Shown here piece by piece: positions 48,916-57,902 of a DNA stretch of 64,000 bases (position 1 is the stretch's first letter; the number at the start of each line of letters is the position of its first letter). Both the position numbers and the translations under genes were made by a program. Source of the stretch: Ectopseudomonas mendocina (GTDB taxonomy: Bacteria > Pseudomonadota > Gammaproteobacteria > Pseudomonadales > Pseudomonadaceae); NCBI RefSeq assembly GCF_008041835.1, contig NZ_VRYE01000005.1, positions 80,195 to 144,194 on the forward strand, written 5' to 3'. Below the pieces are notes generated by a model. It ran no database searches, was not told the origin of the DNA, and was given only the letters and a program-made list of their open reading frames with translations.

Positions 48916-49689
48916 CTAACGCAGGACGCCTTCTTCGATCAGCAGGTTGAAGATAGCCTCCGCACCCTCCTGTGGCGAGACATCCTTGAGTATCTTGCCA
49001 CCGCCACCACTGGCTTTGGCCGTCGCGGCCTTCATTCTTTCCGCGCCGGTCTTGGCCTTGATCACCTTCAGGCGCTTGGGCCGCGGCTTGGCCGGCTGCA
49101 GGTTAGCCTCGGCCAGCAGCGTGTCATCCACCACCGTCACTTCATGTGCTTCGATCTGTCCGCGTCGTGCCGGGCCAAAGGCGCTCTGGCGAGCGACGGG
49201 TGCGGCGTTGTCGACGCTGGCCACGCACGGCAAGCGCACCTTGAGGCGACGCCGCTGGCCACGTGGCAGTGCTTGCAACACCTGGGCTACGCCGTTCTCG
49301 ACTTTCTCCACTTCGGCCAGGCCGACCACCATCGGCCAGCCCAGGCGCTCGGCCAGCAGGAACGGCAGCATGCCCGAGCCTTCGCAGGTTTCCGCCTGGC
49401 TGCCGGTGAGTACCAACTGCGTGCGACTGCCTTGCAGGTAGTCCACCAGCAGCGGCAGGGCGTCGGCGCCTTCGGTTTGCTCCAGCACGTCGAGCTGCTC
49501 CAGGCCCATGCCCAGGTAGCCGCGCAGCGCTTCAGCCTGCGGATCGCCAGCATGCAGCAATTGCAGATTCTGCCCGGCCAGGCGCAGGCCGAGCTCCACC
49601 GCGCGGGCGTCCTGCTCGGCACGCCGCGAGCGACCCGAGGTCGGGTGGGCGCCGACCGAAACCAGGGCAACGATATTCAGATCAGTCAT
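48916..49689 (-). CDS. etfB: Electron transfer flavoprotein beta-type subunit of the dimethylglycine pathway
   Basis: 257 residues from ATG 49689 (MTDLNIVALVSVGAHPTSGR). ETF beta pattern: SRRAEQDARAVELGLRLAGQ, LVLTGSQAETCEGSGMLPFL and VVGLAEVEKVENGVAQVLQ. It accepts electrons from DgcAB and passes them on with EtfA, probably to the quinone pool through ETF-QO. GAGG is 8 bases upstream. It follows etfA by about 115 REP-containing bases. The divergent sequence and the operon context mark it as the dedicated catabolic ETF rather than the main one. Confidence 0.9.
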   Translation of the reverse strand: MTDLNIVALVSVGAHPTSGRSRRAEQDARAVELGLRLAGQNLQLLHAGDPQAEALRGYLGMGLEQLDVLEQTEGADALPLLVDYLQGSRTQLVLTGSQAETCEGSGMLPFLLAERLGWPMVVGLAEVEKVENGVAQVLQALPRGQRRRLKVRLPCVASVDNAAPVARQSAFGPARRGQIEAHEVTVVDDTLLAEANLQPAKPRPKRLKVIKAKTGAERMKAATAKASGGGGKILKDVSPQEGAEAIFNLLIEEGVLR

Positions 49690-49705
49690 TTGGGCAACCT
49701 CGAAC

Positions 49706-49790
49706 CGTGGGAGCGGCTGGGCGGCACTCCGCTTTAGCCGCGATATGGCCATACGCGCGATCCGTCGCGGCTGAAGCCCCTCCCACGAGG
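49706..49790. repeat. REP-like inverted repeat between etfA and etfB
   Basis: CGTGGGAGCGGCTGGGCGG at 49706-49724 faces a GGCTGAAGCCCCTCCCACG arm at 49771-49789, with TAGCCGCGAT and ATCCGTCGCGGCT between. A common genus-wide REP type, here inside a transcript. Confidence 0.7.
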
Positions 49791-49805
49791 GCGTATTGGT
49801 GAGAA

Positions 49806-51038
49806 TCAGGCCGCTTCACGCTTGCTCTCCTGGCGCCAGGCGGCGACGCGTTCCATCAGCGCGCGAAGGATCTCCGCCGAGTCGCCGATCACTGAGAGAT
49901 CGGCACGCTTGATCATGTCGCAGCCAGGATCCATGTTCACCGCCACCACCTTGTCGCAGGCGCCAATGCCCTGCAGGTGCTGGATGGCGCCGGAAATACC
50001 GACGGCCAGGTAGACGCGGGCGGTTACCCAGGTACCAGTGGCGCCAACCTGGCGGTTACGCGGCATGAAGCCGTCGTCCACCGCCACGCGCGAGGCGCCT
50101 TCGGTGGCGCCGAGGGCGACGGCGGCCTGGTGGAACAGCTCCCAATCCTTCACGCCGTTGCCGCCGGAAAGAATGAACTCGGCCTCGGCCATGGGAATCT
50201 GTGCCGGGTCCACGGCCACCGAGCCGAGGTCCTCGATACGCGGCAGGCTGTGGGCGACCTTCTCGCCCAACTCCAGCGGGCGCGCTTCGTGACGGGTTTC
50301 GCTAACCGGCTCGGCGCATTCGGCTGCCGCCAGGATCAGGCGTGGCAGGGCGCGCTGGATGTCCTGCTGGCCACTGCCGGCACGGCCAATAGCCTGTTCG
50401 CCGGCGACCTGCCAGACGCGCGTCGCCGGGCGTTCGCCCAGCTTGGCGGCCAGGCGCCGGCCCAGTTCGCCGCCACCGGTGCGGCTGTCGGGCAGCAGCC
50501 AGTGACGCGGCGCCAGCTGGCTTTCCACGGCGCTCAGGGCCAGTACGCGAGCTTCCGGGGCGTAGCCGTCGAAGGCATCGCCCTCGATGCGCAGCAGGCG
50601 GTCGACGCCGGCCGTGTCGAAGGCGCTTTCCTTGTCCTCGCCGAATATCACGGCGACCACGGCGCCACCGTCGCCGGCCAGCTTGCGGGCCAGGCCGAGC
50701 AGATCCTTGTCATGGCTGGACAGACGGCCACCGACCATGTCCGGCACCACGCAGACGTGGTAGGCCGGTTGCTCGACGACGTGCAGCGGCAATTGCACCT
50801 CGACGCTGGCGCTGCTGCGCTTGCCGGCGGTGCCCTGCTGGGCGCCGCTGCGGTCGATGCGCTTGAGCCCGGCCGGGCCGATGAAACCGGCGGCGATCGC
50901 GTGCGGGTTCTTGCGGATGATGCCGTTGGGGCCCATCCAGCTGGTCTGGTTCTGGCTCTGCATGGCCGCGTGGAGCGGGTGCAGGCGGTTACGGGCGATC
51001 CACTCGGCGCGAGGGTCGCGGCGGATGATGTCACTCAT
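49806..51038 (-). CDS. etfA: Electron transfer flavoprotein alpha-type subunit of the dimethylglycine pathway
   Basis: 410 residues. The long N-terminal arm (SDIIRRDPRAEWIARNRLHP, then MQSQNQTSWMGPNGIIRKNP) is a variant of the dgc-linked alpha subunit. The C-terminal FAD domain is canonical: LSGGNGVKDWELFHQAAVAL, PRNRQVGATGTWVTARVYLA, VGISGAIQHLQGIGACDKV and AVNMDPGCDMIKRADLSVIG. AGGAGATCGCAGC lies upstream of the ATG. It partners EtfB to accept electrons from DgcA/DgcB. The gap to dgcB is 160 bases and contains a repeat. Confidence 0.92.
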   Translation of the reverse strand: MSDIIRRDPRAEWIARNRLHPLHAAMQSQNQTSWMGPNGIIRKNPHAIAAGFIGPAGLKRIDRSGAQQGTAGKRSSASVEVQLPLHVVEQPAYHVCVVPDMVGGRLSSHDKDLLGLARKLAGDGGAVVAVIFGEDKESAFDTAGVDRLLRIEGDAFDGYAPEARVLALSAVESQLAPRHWLLPDSRTGGGELGRRLAAKLGERPATRVWQVAGEQAIGRAGSGQQDIQRALPRLILAAAECAEPVSETRHEARPLELGEKVAHSLPRIEDLGSVAVDPAQIPMAEAEFILSGGNGVKDWELFHQAAVALGATEGASRVAVDDGFMPRNRQVGATGTWVTARVYLAVGISGAIQHLQGIGACDKVVAVNMDPGCDMIKRADLSVIGDSAEILRALMERVAAWRQESKREAA

Positions 51039-51124
51039 GCTGCGATCTCCTGGTCAGACACGAACGGTTCCGTCACCCCCTCGGGGACAACGGCTAGTGA
51101 GCGGGGGAAACAGGCGATCTCGGC

Positions 51125-51178
51125 GTTGCCGGACATACCCTCTCCCCCGGCCCCTCTCCCGCAAGCGGGAGAGGGGAG
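51125..51178. repeat. CCCTCTCCC-type repeat between dgcB and etfA
   Basis: CCCCTCTCCCGC (51152-51163) faces GCGGGAGAGGGG (51165-51177 area), preceded by CCCTCTCCCCCGG. The same unit is the interior of the MITE-like element at 32921-33139, here without its terminal repeats. Confidence 0.7.
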
Positions 51179-51198
51179 GCAAGCGACTTGCGGCTTCA

Positions 51199-53160
51199 TC
51201 ACTGCACCTCCGCCAGTTCACGCCTGGCTGCCGGCTTTTTTGCCGCCACCTCGACGGGCTCGATCAGCACTTCGGCCACCAGTTCGGCAATGTCCTTGAT
51301 CTCCGGACGCGGGGCGACCACGCCTTCGAGCATCGCCGTGCACTGCGGGCAGCCCACGGCCACCAGTTCGGCGCCGGTTTCCTTGATGTCCACCATGCGC
51401 ATGTCCGGGATCCGCTGCTTGCCGGGGATGTCGGTAATCGGTGCGCCGCCGCCGCCGCCGCAGCAGCGCGAACGGAAACCGGAGCGTTCCATTTCCTTCA
51501 CTTCGATGCCGATGGCCTTGAGCACGGCGCGCGGCGCCTCGTACTCGCCGTTGTAGCGGCCGAGGTAGCAGGGGTCGTGATAGGTGACGCTGGTGGCCTT
51601 GCTCTGGCCCAGGTTCAGCGAACCCTTGCGCACCAGCTCGTCGATGAAGGTGCTGTGGTGCAGCACTTCGTAGTGGCCGCCGAGGGCGCCGTATTCGTTC
51701 TTCAGCACGTGGAAGCTGTGTGGGTCGCAGCTGACGATGCGCTTGAAGCGGTACTTGGCCAGGGTGGCGATATTGCGCTTGGCCAGGTGCTGGAAGGTCG
51801 CCTCGTCACCCAGACGGCGGGCCACGTCGCCGCTGTCGCGCTCTTCCAGGCCTAGTACGGCGAAGTCCACATCGGCAGCCTTGAGCACCTTCACAAAGGC
51901 GCGCAGGGTGCGCTGATTGCGCATATCGAAGGCGCCGTCGCCGACCCAGAACAGCACGTCGGTCTCTTGCTTGTCGGCGAGCAGCGGCAGGTTGAGGTCC
52001 GCGGCCCAGTTCAGGCGACCGCCTGGATTGAAGCCGCCGGGGTTGTCGGTAGCGATCAGGTTGTCCAGCACTTCGGCGCCCTTGTTCGGCGTGGCGCCTT
52101 TTTCCAGAGTCAGATGACGGCGCATGTCGACGATGGCATCGACGTGCTCGATCATCATCGGGCACTCCTCGACGCAGGCGCGGCAGGTGGTGCACGACCA
52201 CAGGGTCTCGGCATCCACCAGCGCCTTGCCGTTCAGGTCGACGATCGGCTGATGCGGGCCGCCGCTGTGTTCACCCAGCGGTTTGCCCGGGTAGGGCGAA
52301 CCGGCGAACTGGGCGTCATTGCCACCGGCCAGGCCGATGACCATGTCCTGGATCAGCTTCTTCGGGTTCAGCGGCTGGCCGGCGGCGAAGGCCGGGCACA
52401 TGGCCTCGCACTTGCCGCACTGCACGCAGGCGTCGAAACCGAGCAACTGGTTCCAGGTGAAGTCGGTGGGTTTTTCCACACCCAGCGGGGCTTTCGGGTC
52501 GTCCAGGTTCAGCGCTTTCAGACCCGTGGAGCGGCCGCCGTTGAAACGCTCGGCGCGGCGGTGCCAGGCCAGGTGCAGGGCACCGGCGAAGGCGTGCTTC
52601 ATCGGCCCACCCCAGGTCATGCCGAAGAACAGCTCGGACACGCCCCAGGCCACGCCAACGGCAAGAATCGCCGCCAGCACCCAGCCGCCGAAGTCGGCCG
52701 GCAGAATCCCGGCAACCGGCAGCGTGGCGATAAAGAAGCTGGCCGCGAACATCAGCAGGCTCTTCGGCAGGCGCATCCACGGACCTTTCGACAGGCGCGA
52801 CGGCGGGTTGCGCCGGCGCTTGGCGACGAACAGGGCGCCGACGAACATCAGCACCGTGGCCGCCAGCAGGGCGAAGCCGAGGATACGGTTATGCAGGCCG
52901 AAACCGTGCACGACGATCGCCAGTACGGCGGCGAGGACGAAGCCACCGGCGGTGGCCACGTGAGTCTTGGACATGTACTTGTCGCGCTCGACCACATGGT
53001 GCAGATCGACCAGGTAGCGGCGCGGCATCTTCAGCAGGCCGCCGATCCAGTCGACCTTGGCCGGTCGGCCACGTCGCCACATGAGGAAGCGCCTAGCCGC
53101 GCCGATGACCGCAAGGGCCAGGGCGGCGAAGAGCAGGATGGGGAGAATGGTTTGCAGCAT
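51199..53160 (-). CDS. dgcB: Dimethylglycine catabolism iron-sulfur protein DgcB
   Basis: 653 residues. The N-terminal part is a membrane region (MLQTILPILLFAALALAVIG, plus further helices to about residue 180). Two ferredoxin-like clusters follow: CVQCGKCEAMCPAFAAG and CTTCRACVEECPMMIEH. The C-terminal part has two CCG-type domains (DPCYLGRYNGEYEAPR; CCGGGGGAPITDIPG). It transfers electrons from DgcA toward ETF or quinone. The ATG at 53160 has GAGGG upstream; an in-frame ATG at 53202 is not conserved. Gbd-type regulation by GbdR is expected. Confidence 0.93.
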   Translation of the reverse strand: MLQTILPILLFAALALAVIGAARRFLMWRRGRPAKVDWIGGLLKMPRRYLVDLHHVVERDKYMSKTHVATAGGFVLAAVLAIVVHGFGLHNRILGFALLAATVLMFVGALFVAKRRRNPPSRLSKGPWMRLPKSLLMFAASFFIATLPVAGILPADFGGWVLAAILAVGVAWGVSELFFGMTWGGPMKHAFAGALHLAWHRRAERFNGGRSTGLKALNLDDPKAPLGVEKPTDFTWNQLLGFDACVQCGKCEAMCPAFAAGQPLNPKKLIQDMVIGLAGGNDAQFAGSPYPGKPLGEHSGGPHQPIVDLNGKALVDAETLWSCTTCRACVEECPMMIEHVDAIVDMRRHLTLEKGATPNKGAEVLDNLIATDNPGGFNPGGRLNWAADLNLPLLADKQETDVLFWVGDGAFDMRNQRTLRAFVKVLKAADVDFAVLGLEERDSGDVARRLGDEATFQHLAKRNIATLAKYRFKRIVSCDPHSFHVLKNEYGALGGHYEVLHHSTFIDELVRKGSLNLGQSKATSVTYHDPCYLGRYNGEYEAPRAVLKAIGIEVKEMERSGFRSRCCGGGGGAPITDIPGKQRIPDMRMVDIKETGAELVAVGCPQCTAMLEGVVAPRPEIKDIAELVAEVLIEPVEVAAKKPAARRELAEVQ

Positions 53161-53180
53161 TTGCTTACCCTCACAGGGTT

Positions 53181-53291
53181 GATCGTTCCCACGTCGAACC
53201 ATCCGCGTGGTAACGCGTCGCTGGACGCTCTGCGTCCAGCGCTTGTGACGCAGAGCGTCACGGCGCCAGGTCTCCCACGCAGAGCGTGGGA
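53181..53291. repeat. Structured intergenic repeat between dgcA and dgcB (copy A)
   Basis: Order of parts: GATCGTTCCCACG, CGTGGTAACGC, GGACGCTCTGCGTCC (hairpin), GTGACGCAGAGCGTCAC (hairpin), and CCCACGCAGAGCGTGGG (hairpin). Copy B at 56019 has the same order. The three hairpins could form a clover-like structure in the operon mRNA. Confidence 0.75.
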
Positions 53292-53309
53292 GACATCATC
53301 CAATTGGGA

Positions 53310-55385
53310 TCAGAAGTCCTTGCACAGGCGCAGCGCGTCATAGATCGCCGCGTGGGTGTTGCGCTGGGCCACGCAGTCGCCGATGCGGAACAGCAGGTAG
53401 CCGTCGCCCCCTTTCTTTTCATCGAGAGTGCTCAGGCACGGTTGCGGCTTGATCGCGAACAGCGCTTCCACGTCGATCTGGCCCTTGTTACGCGAGCCCT
53501 GCTTGAGTGCGTAGTACAGCGACTCGTCAGGCCGCACGCCGTTCTCCACCACCACCTGGTCGACCACGCGCTCTTCCTTGGCGCCGGTGTATTCGTTCTC
53601 CAGCACCGCCACCAGTTTGTCGCCCTCGCGGTAGACCTTCTCCAGCATCATGTCGCCGGTCATGATCACTTCCTTGGGGTAGAGGCTGCGGTAGTAGGTC
53701 GGGAAACTGGTACCACCGATGGCCACGCCCGGCTTGATGTCGTCGGTGACGATCTCCACCTGTGCGCCCTTGTCGGCCAGGTAGTCGGCCACGGACATGC
53801 CGGTGAACTCGCAGATGGTGTCGTACACCAGCACGTTCTTGCCCGGTGCAATCTTGCCCGAGAGCACGTCCCAGCTGCTCACCACCAGACCTTCTGCAGC
53901 GCCCCAGTGGTCGTTCTGCTCGAGGAAGGGATGGCCGCCGTTGGCCAGGACGACGATGTCCGGACGCAGGTCGAGGATGCTCGCCTCGTCGGCGCCAGTG
54001 CCCAGGCGCAGGTCGATGCCCAGACGCGCCAGCTCCAGCTGGTACCAGCGGGTGATACCGGCGATCTGGTCACGCTGCGGTGCGCGGGCGGCGATGGTGA
54101 TCTGCCCGCCAAGCTGGTCCTGCTTCTCGAACAGGGTCACGTCGTGGCCGCGCTCGGCGGCAACGCGTGCAGCTTCCATACCGGCCGGGCCACCGCCGAC
54201 GATCACCACCTTGCGCTTGGCACCGGTGGTCTTCTCGATGATGTGTGGCACGCCCATGTATTCACGGGAGGTGGCAGCGTTCTGGATGCACAGTACGTCC
54301 AGGCCTTGGTACTGGCGGTCGATGCAGTAGTTGGCACCGACGCACTGCTTGATCTGGTCGATCTGACCCATCTTGATCTTGGCGATCAGGTGCGGGTCGG
54401 CGATGTGCGCGCGGGTCATGCCGACCATGTCCACGTAGCCGCCTTCGAGGATGCGCGTGGCCTGGTTCGGGTCCTTGATGTTCTGTGCGTGCAGCACCGG
54501 CACCTTGACCACTTCCTTGATCCCGGCTGCCAGGTGCAGGAAGGGCTCCGGCGGGAAGCTCATGTTCGGAATGACGTTGGCGAGGGTGTTGTGGGTGTCG
54601 CAGCCCGAGCCGACGACGCCGATGAAATCGATCATGCCGGTGGCGTCGTAGTACGCCGCGATCTGCTTCATGTCTTCATGGGACAGACCGTCCGGGTGGA
54701 ACTCGTCACCGGTGATGCGCATGCCCACGCAGAAGTCGTCGCCGACTTCCTTGCGTACGGCCTTGAGCACTTCCAGGCCGAACTTCATGCGACCCTCGAA
54801 GGTGCCGCCCCATTCGTCGGTACGCTTGTTCACCCGCGGCGACCAGAACTGGTCGATCAGGTGCTGGTGCACGGCGGACAGTTCGACGCCGTCCAGGCCG
54901 CCTTCCTTGGCGCGGCGCGCAGCCTGGGCGTAGTTGCCGATGATGCGCCAGATCTCTTCCACCTCGATGGTCTTGCAGGTGGCGCGGTGTACGGGTTCAC
55001 GGATGCCGGACGGCGACATCAGGGTCGGCCAGTGATAGCCATCCCAGCGCGAGCGACGGCCCATGTGGGTAATCTGGATCATGATCTTGGCGCCGTGCTT
55101 GTGCATGGCGTCAGCAAGATTCTGGAAGTGCGGGATGATGCGGTCGGTGGACAGGTTGACCGAGCTCCACCACTGCTGTGGGCTGTCGATGGCGACCACG
55201 GACGAACCGCCGCAGATGGCCAGGCCGATGCCGCCCTTGGCTTTCTCTTCGTAGTACTTGACGTAGCGCTCGGTGGTCATGCCGCCGTCGGTGGCATAGA
55301 CCTCGGCATGCGCGGTGGAGAGCACGCGGTTGCGGATGGTCAGTTTGCCGATCTGGATCGGCTGGAACATTGCTTCGAAGGCCAT
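53310..55385 (-). CDS. dgcA: Dimethylglycine demethylase flavoprotein DgcA
   Basis: 691 residues. N-terminal OYE-like FMN barrel (MFQPIQIGKLTIRNRVLSTA, HMGRRSRWDGYHWPTL), the iron-sulfur region CVGANYCIDRQYQGLDVLCI with its cysteines, then an FAD/NAD domain VVIVGGGPAGMEAARVAAER. This is the trimethylamine dehydrogenase-like architecture used by DgcA to remove a methyl group from dimethylglycine, releasing sarcosine and formaldehyde. GAGG precedes the ATG by about 10 bases. The DUF5943 gene is 74 bases upstream and dgcB is downstream across repeat copy A. Confidence 0.96.
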   Translation of the reverse strand: MAFEAMFQPIQIGKLTIRNRVLSTAHAEVYATDGGMTTERYVKYYEEKAKGGIGLAICGGSSVVAIDSPQQWWSSVNLSTDRIIPHFQNLADAMHKHGAKIMIQITHMGRRSRWDGYHWPTLMSPSGIREPVHRATCKTIEVEEIWRIIGNYAQAARRAKEGGLDGVELSAVHQHLIDQFWSPRVNKRTDEWGGTFEGRMKFGLEVLKAVRKEVGDDFCVGMRITGDEFHPDGLSHEDMKQIAAYYDATGMIDFIGVVGSGCDTHNTLANVIPNMSFPPEPFLHLAAGIKEVVKVPVLHAQNIKDPNQATRILEGGYVDMVGMTRAHIADPHLIAKIKMGQIDQIKQCVGANYCIDRQYQGLDVLCIQNAATSREYMGVPHIIEKTTGAKRKVVIVGGGPAGMEAARVAAERGHDVTLFEKQDQLGGQITIAARAPQRDQIAGITRWYQLELARLGIDLRLGTGADEASILDLRPDIVVLANGGHPFLEQNDHWGAAEGLVVSSWDVLSGKIAPGKNVLVYDTICEFTGMSVADYLADKGAQVEIVTDDIKPGVAIGGTSFPTYYRSLYPKEVIMTGDMMLEKVYREGDKLVAVLENEYTGAKEERVVDQVVVENGVRPDESLYYALKQGSRNKGQIDVEALFAIKPQPCLSTLDEKKGGDGYLLFRIGDCVAQRNTHAAIYDALRLCKDF

Positions 55386-55459
55386 TACGGCATCCTCACG
55401 GTAAGCGCTCTAGCGTTGTGGGAGGCGCTGGCCGCTCCCACGCATTTCTTATGGGTGAC

Positions 55460-55990
55460 TCAGAGTGGCCGGGTGACGAACAGACCGTCGTCGTGGCCGT
55501 CTTCGGCGCCGCTGTACTCCTGCACGGTAACGGTGCGAATCGGGCTGCCCTTGGCGGCGAGAATCTGGTCGATGGCGCCGGAGAACCAGCCGGTGAACAT
55601 GTAGTCGACCTTGCGGTTCACCTTGCCGTACACGTAGACGAAGGCCGAATGTTTGAGCTTGACCTCGGCATGGCCGGTTTCCAGGTCGAGCTTCTGTGTT
55701 TCGAACAGGCCCCAGCCGCGCTGCGACAGGCGCTTCATGTAGTGCTCGAACACCGCCGCGCCTGAAATGCCATGGCATTCGGCTTCCTTCTCGCACCAGT
55801 GCCAGGCGGATTTGTAGCCGGCCTTGTAGAGAATCTCGGCGTATTTCTCGGCGCCGAGCACTTCCTCGATGCCCATGTGGTTGTTGACGAAGAAGTGGCG
55901 CGGCACATAGAGCATCGGCAGGGCGTCGGTGGTCCAGACGCCGGTTTCGTCGTCGACTTCGATGGGCATTTCGGGGGCGTGGGTGGCCAT
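55460..55990 (-). CDS. DUF5943-type protein of the dgc operon
   Basis: 176 residues: MATHAPEMPIEVDDETGVWT, then ALPMLYVPRHFFVNNHMGIE and AWHWCEKEAECHGISGAAVF, ending PIRTVTVQEYSGAEDGHDDG. The shape resembles proteins of unknown function found in the same place in Pseudomonas dgc operons (PA5397 type). A V4R-like small-molecule-binding fold is possible but not shown. GGAGTTAACAACAC precedes the ATG. Position suggests a role in handling dimethylglycine or its product. Confidence 0.8.
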   Translation of the reverse strand: MATHAPEMPIEVDDETGVWTTDALPMLYVPRHFFVNNHMGIEEVLGAEKYAEILYKAGYKSAWHWCEKEAECHGISGAAVFEHYMKRLSQRGWGLFETQKLDLETGHAEVKLKHSAFVYVYGKVNRKVDYMFTGWFSGAIDQILAAKGSPIRTVTVQEYSGAEDGHDDGLFVTRPL

Positions 55991-56018
55991 GTGTTGTTAA
56001 CTCCAGAATTCGTTGTCT

Positions 56019-56126
56019 GATCGTTCCCACGCTTTGCGTGGTAACGCCTCATTGGACGCTCTGCGTCCGCTTCTGTGACGCAGAGCGTCACGGGCTGCAT
56101 TCCCACGCTGAGCGTGGGAATGATCA
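56019..56126. repeat. Structured intergenic repeat, copy B
   Basis: Same parts as copy A: GATCGTTCCCACG, CGTGGTAACGC, GGACGCTCTGCGTCC, GTGACGCAGAGCGTCAC, and CCCACGCTGAGCGTGGG. It lies between the dipeptidase-like gene and the DUF5943 gene. Together the copies flank the DUF5943-dgcA pair. Confidence 0.75.
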
Positions 56127-56142
56127 TGGGATAGGGAAGGGC

Positions 56143-57120
56143 TTATTCGCCCCAGACGTCGGCGAGTACGCGCACCCAGTTCTCACCCATGATCTTGCGC
56201 ACCACGCGCTCGGAATGGCCGCGCCCCAGCAGAGTTTCGGTGAGGTTGGGGAACTCGCCGACGGTACGGATACCCAGCGGATTGATGATCTTGCCGAAGT
56301 TGGTCAGGCGACGGGCATAACCCTTGTCGTGGGTCAGGTACTCGAAGAAGTCCTGGCCGTGACCCTGGGTGAAGTCGGTGCCGATGCCGATGGCGTCTTC
56401 ACCGACGATGTTCATCACGTACTCGATGGCTTCGGCGTAGTCGTCGATGGTCGAGTCGATGCCCTTGGCCAGGAACGGCGCGAACATGGTCACGCCGACG
56501 AAACCGCCATGGTCGGCGATGAACTTCAGCTCTTCGTCGGACTTGTTGCGCGGGTGCTCTTTCAGGCCCGAAGGCAGGCAGTGCGAATAGGTTACCGGCT
56601 TCTTCGATTCGAGGATGACTTCCTCGCTGGTCTTGGAACCGACGTGGGACAGGTCGCACATGATGCCCACGCGGTTCATCTCGGCGACGATCTCGCGGCC
56701 GAAGCCGGACAGGCCGCCGTCACGCTCGTAGCAGCCGGTGCCGATCAGGTTCTGGGTGTTGTAGCACATCTGTACGATGCCGACGCCGAGCTGCTTGAAC
56801 ACCTCGACGTAGCCGATCTGGTCCTCGAACGCATGAGCGTTCTGAAAGCCGTAGATGATGCCGGTCTTGCCCTGCTCCTTGGCCTTGCGGATGTCGGCGG
56901 TGGTGCGTACCGGCATCACCAGGTCGCTGTTCTCGCGGATCAGCTTGCTGCTGGCAGCGATGCTGTTGACGGTGGCCTGGAACCCTTCCCACACCGATAC
57001 GGTGCAGTTGGCGGCGGTCAGGCCGCCCTTGCGCATGTCCTCGAACAGCTCACGGTTCCACTTAGCGATGATCAGACCGTCGATGACGATGCTGTCGGCG
57101 TGCAATTGCGCTGGGCTCAT
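56143..57120 (-). CDS. Dipeptidase-family protein with lost metal ligands
   Basis: 325 residues of the renal/membrane dipeptidase (peptidase M19) fold, orthologous in style to PA5396 of the dgc operon. The His-containing segments MCDLSHVGSKTSEEV and YSHCLPSGLKEHPRNKS are present, matching two family metal ligands. The N-terminal HxD motif is not: DSIVIDGLIIAKWNRELFED has no His-x-Asp, and GIIYGFQNAHAFEDQI has Gln/Asn where the family Glu is expected. It therefore may not be a peptidase. AGGGG precedes the ATG. First gene of the dgc run. Confidence 0.85.
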   Translation of the reverse strand: MSPAQLHADSIVIDGLIIAKWNRELFEDMRKGGLTAANCTVSVWEGFQATVNSIAASSKLIRENSDLVMPVRTTADIRKAKEQGKTGIIYGFQNAHAFEDQIGYVEVFKQLGVGIVQMCYNTQNLIGTGCYERDGGLSGFGREIVAEMNRVGIMCDLSHVGSKTSEEVILESKKPVTYSHCLPSGLKEHPRNKSDEELKFIADHGGFVGVTMFAPFLAKGIDSTIDDYAEAIEYVMNIVGEDAIGIGTDFTQGHGQDFFEYLTHDKGYARRLTNFGKIINPLGIRTVGEFPNLTETLLGRGHSERVVRKIMGENWVRVLADVWGE

Positions 57121-57274
57121 CAGGCTTGTCCCCTAAACGGATGCGCCGAGTCGGACGTCGGCGCTTTGGGGAGAGCTTATCCCTGGGGGGCGGGGCGACC
57201 CGGTGCAAAAACGACTGGGGGTTTGCCGAAAGCGTCAAGCCAAGGTCGTGAATGGATACGTCATGAGCAGACGG

Positions 57275-57670
57275 TCATTTCGGTTTGTACGCGCAATACC
57301 CCGGCCGTGGGCCGACCTTGGGGTGATGACGGCAGGTGTCCGGACGTTTTTCGTAGACGGTGCACAGGCGCGTCTTGCGGTCGAGGAACAGGCAGTCGTT
57401 GTTGGACATGCGCGTCAGGGTGAAGATGCCCGACTTTTGATTGAAGCGCTCGACGATGCCGTCCTTTTGCAGGCGTTTGGCGATGTTCTTCGGCGGCTCG
57501 CTGCGCTCGAACTCGTCCACCAGCTCCAGGCGGATCAGATCGTTCAGGCGCACTTCCACCGGCAGGGTGCAGCAACTGGAGATGCAGCTATGGCACATGT
57601 CGGCGGTGTATTTGGCCCAGGTTTCCAGGCGGTCGATTTCTGCAGCGGCTATCAGGCGGGGCTTCATCAT
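57275..57670 (-). CDS. YkgJ-family cysteine-cluster protein
   Basis: 131 residues from ATG 57670 (MMKPRLIAAAEIDRLETWAK), or the next Met. Cysteine motifs: CHSCISSCC at residues about 26-34, DCLFLD, and CTVYEKRPDTCRHHP. This is the YkgJ/UPF0153 pattern of a zinc- or iron-sulfur-type metal centre with unknown function. A longer in-frame start at 57739 adds Arg-rich, unconserved residues. It sits next to the dipeptidase-like gene but on its own transcript. Confidence 0.85.
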   Translation of the reverse strand: MMKPRLIAAAEIDRLETWAKYTADMCHSCISSCCTLPVEVRLNDLIRLELVDEFERSEPPKNIAKRLQKDGIVERFNQKSGIFTLTRMSNNDCLFLDRKTRLCTVYEKRPDTCRHHPKVGPRPGYCAYKPK

Positions 57671-57902
57671 GGTTTGGGCTGTCGTGCGGTCTGCGCCGCT
57701 GCTGTCACGGGGGCGGCGATAATAGCGGGCGCGCCGCATTTGTGAAGCACCGGCTGGCGGTTGGGTGCTTTGCGTTGTGCCTGTGAACGGCTTGGCAATT
57801 GTCTCTCTGGGTGTTGCTAGGTGCGACTCCTATACTGCTGCCCTGTCGCGGGCGGCAGTGTGGGCGCGGGACGATCTCTTTCTCGGGGTTGGGACATAAC
57901 GC

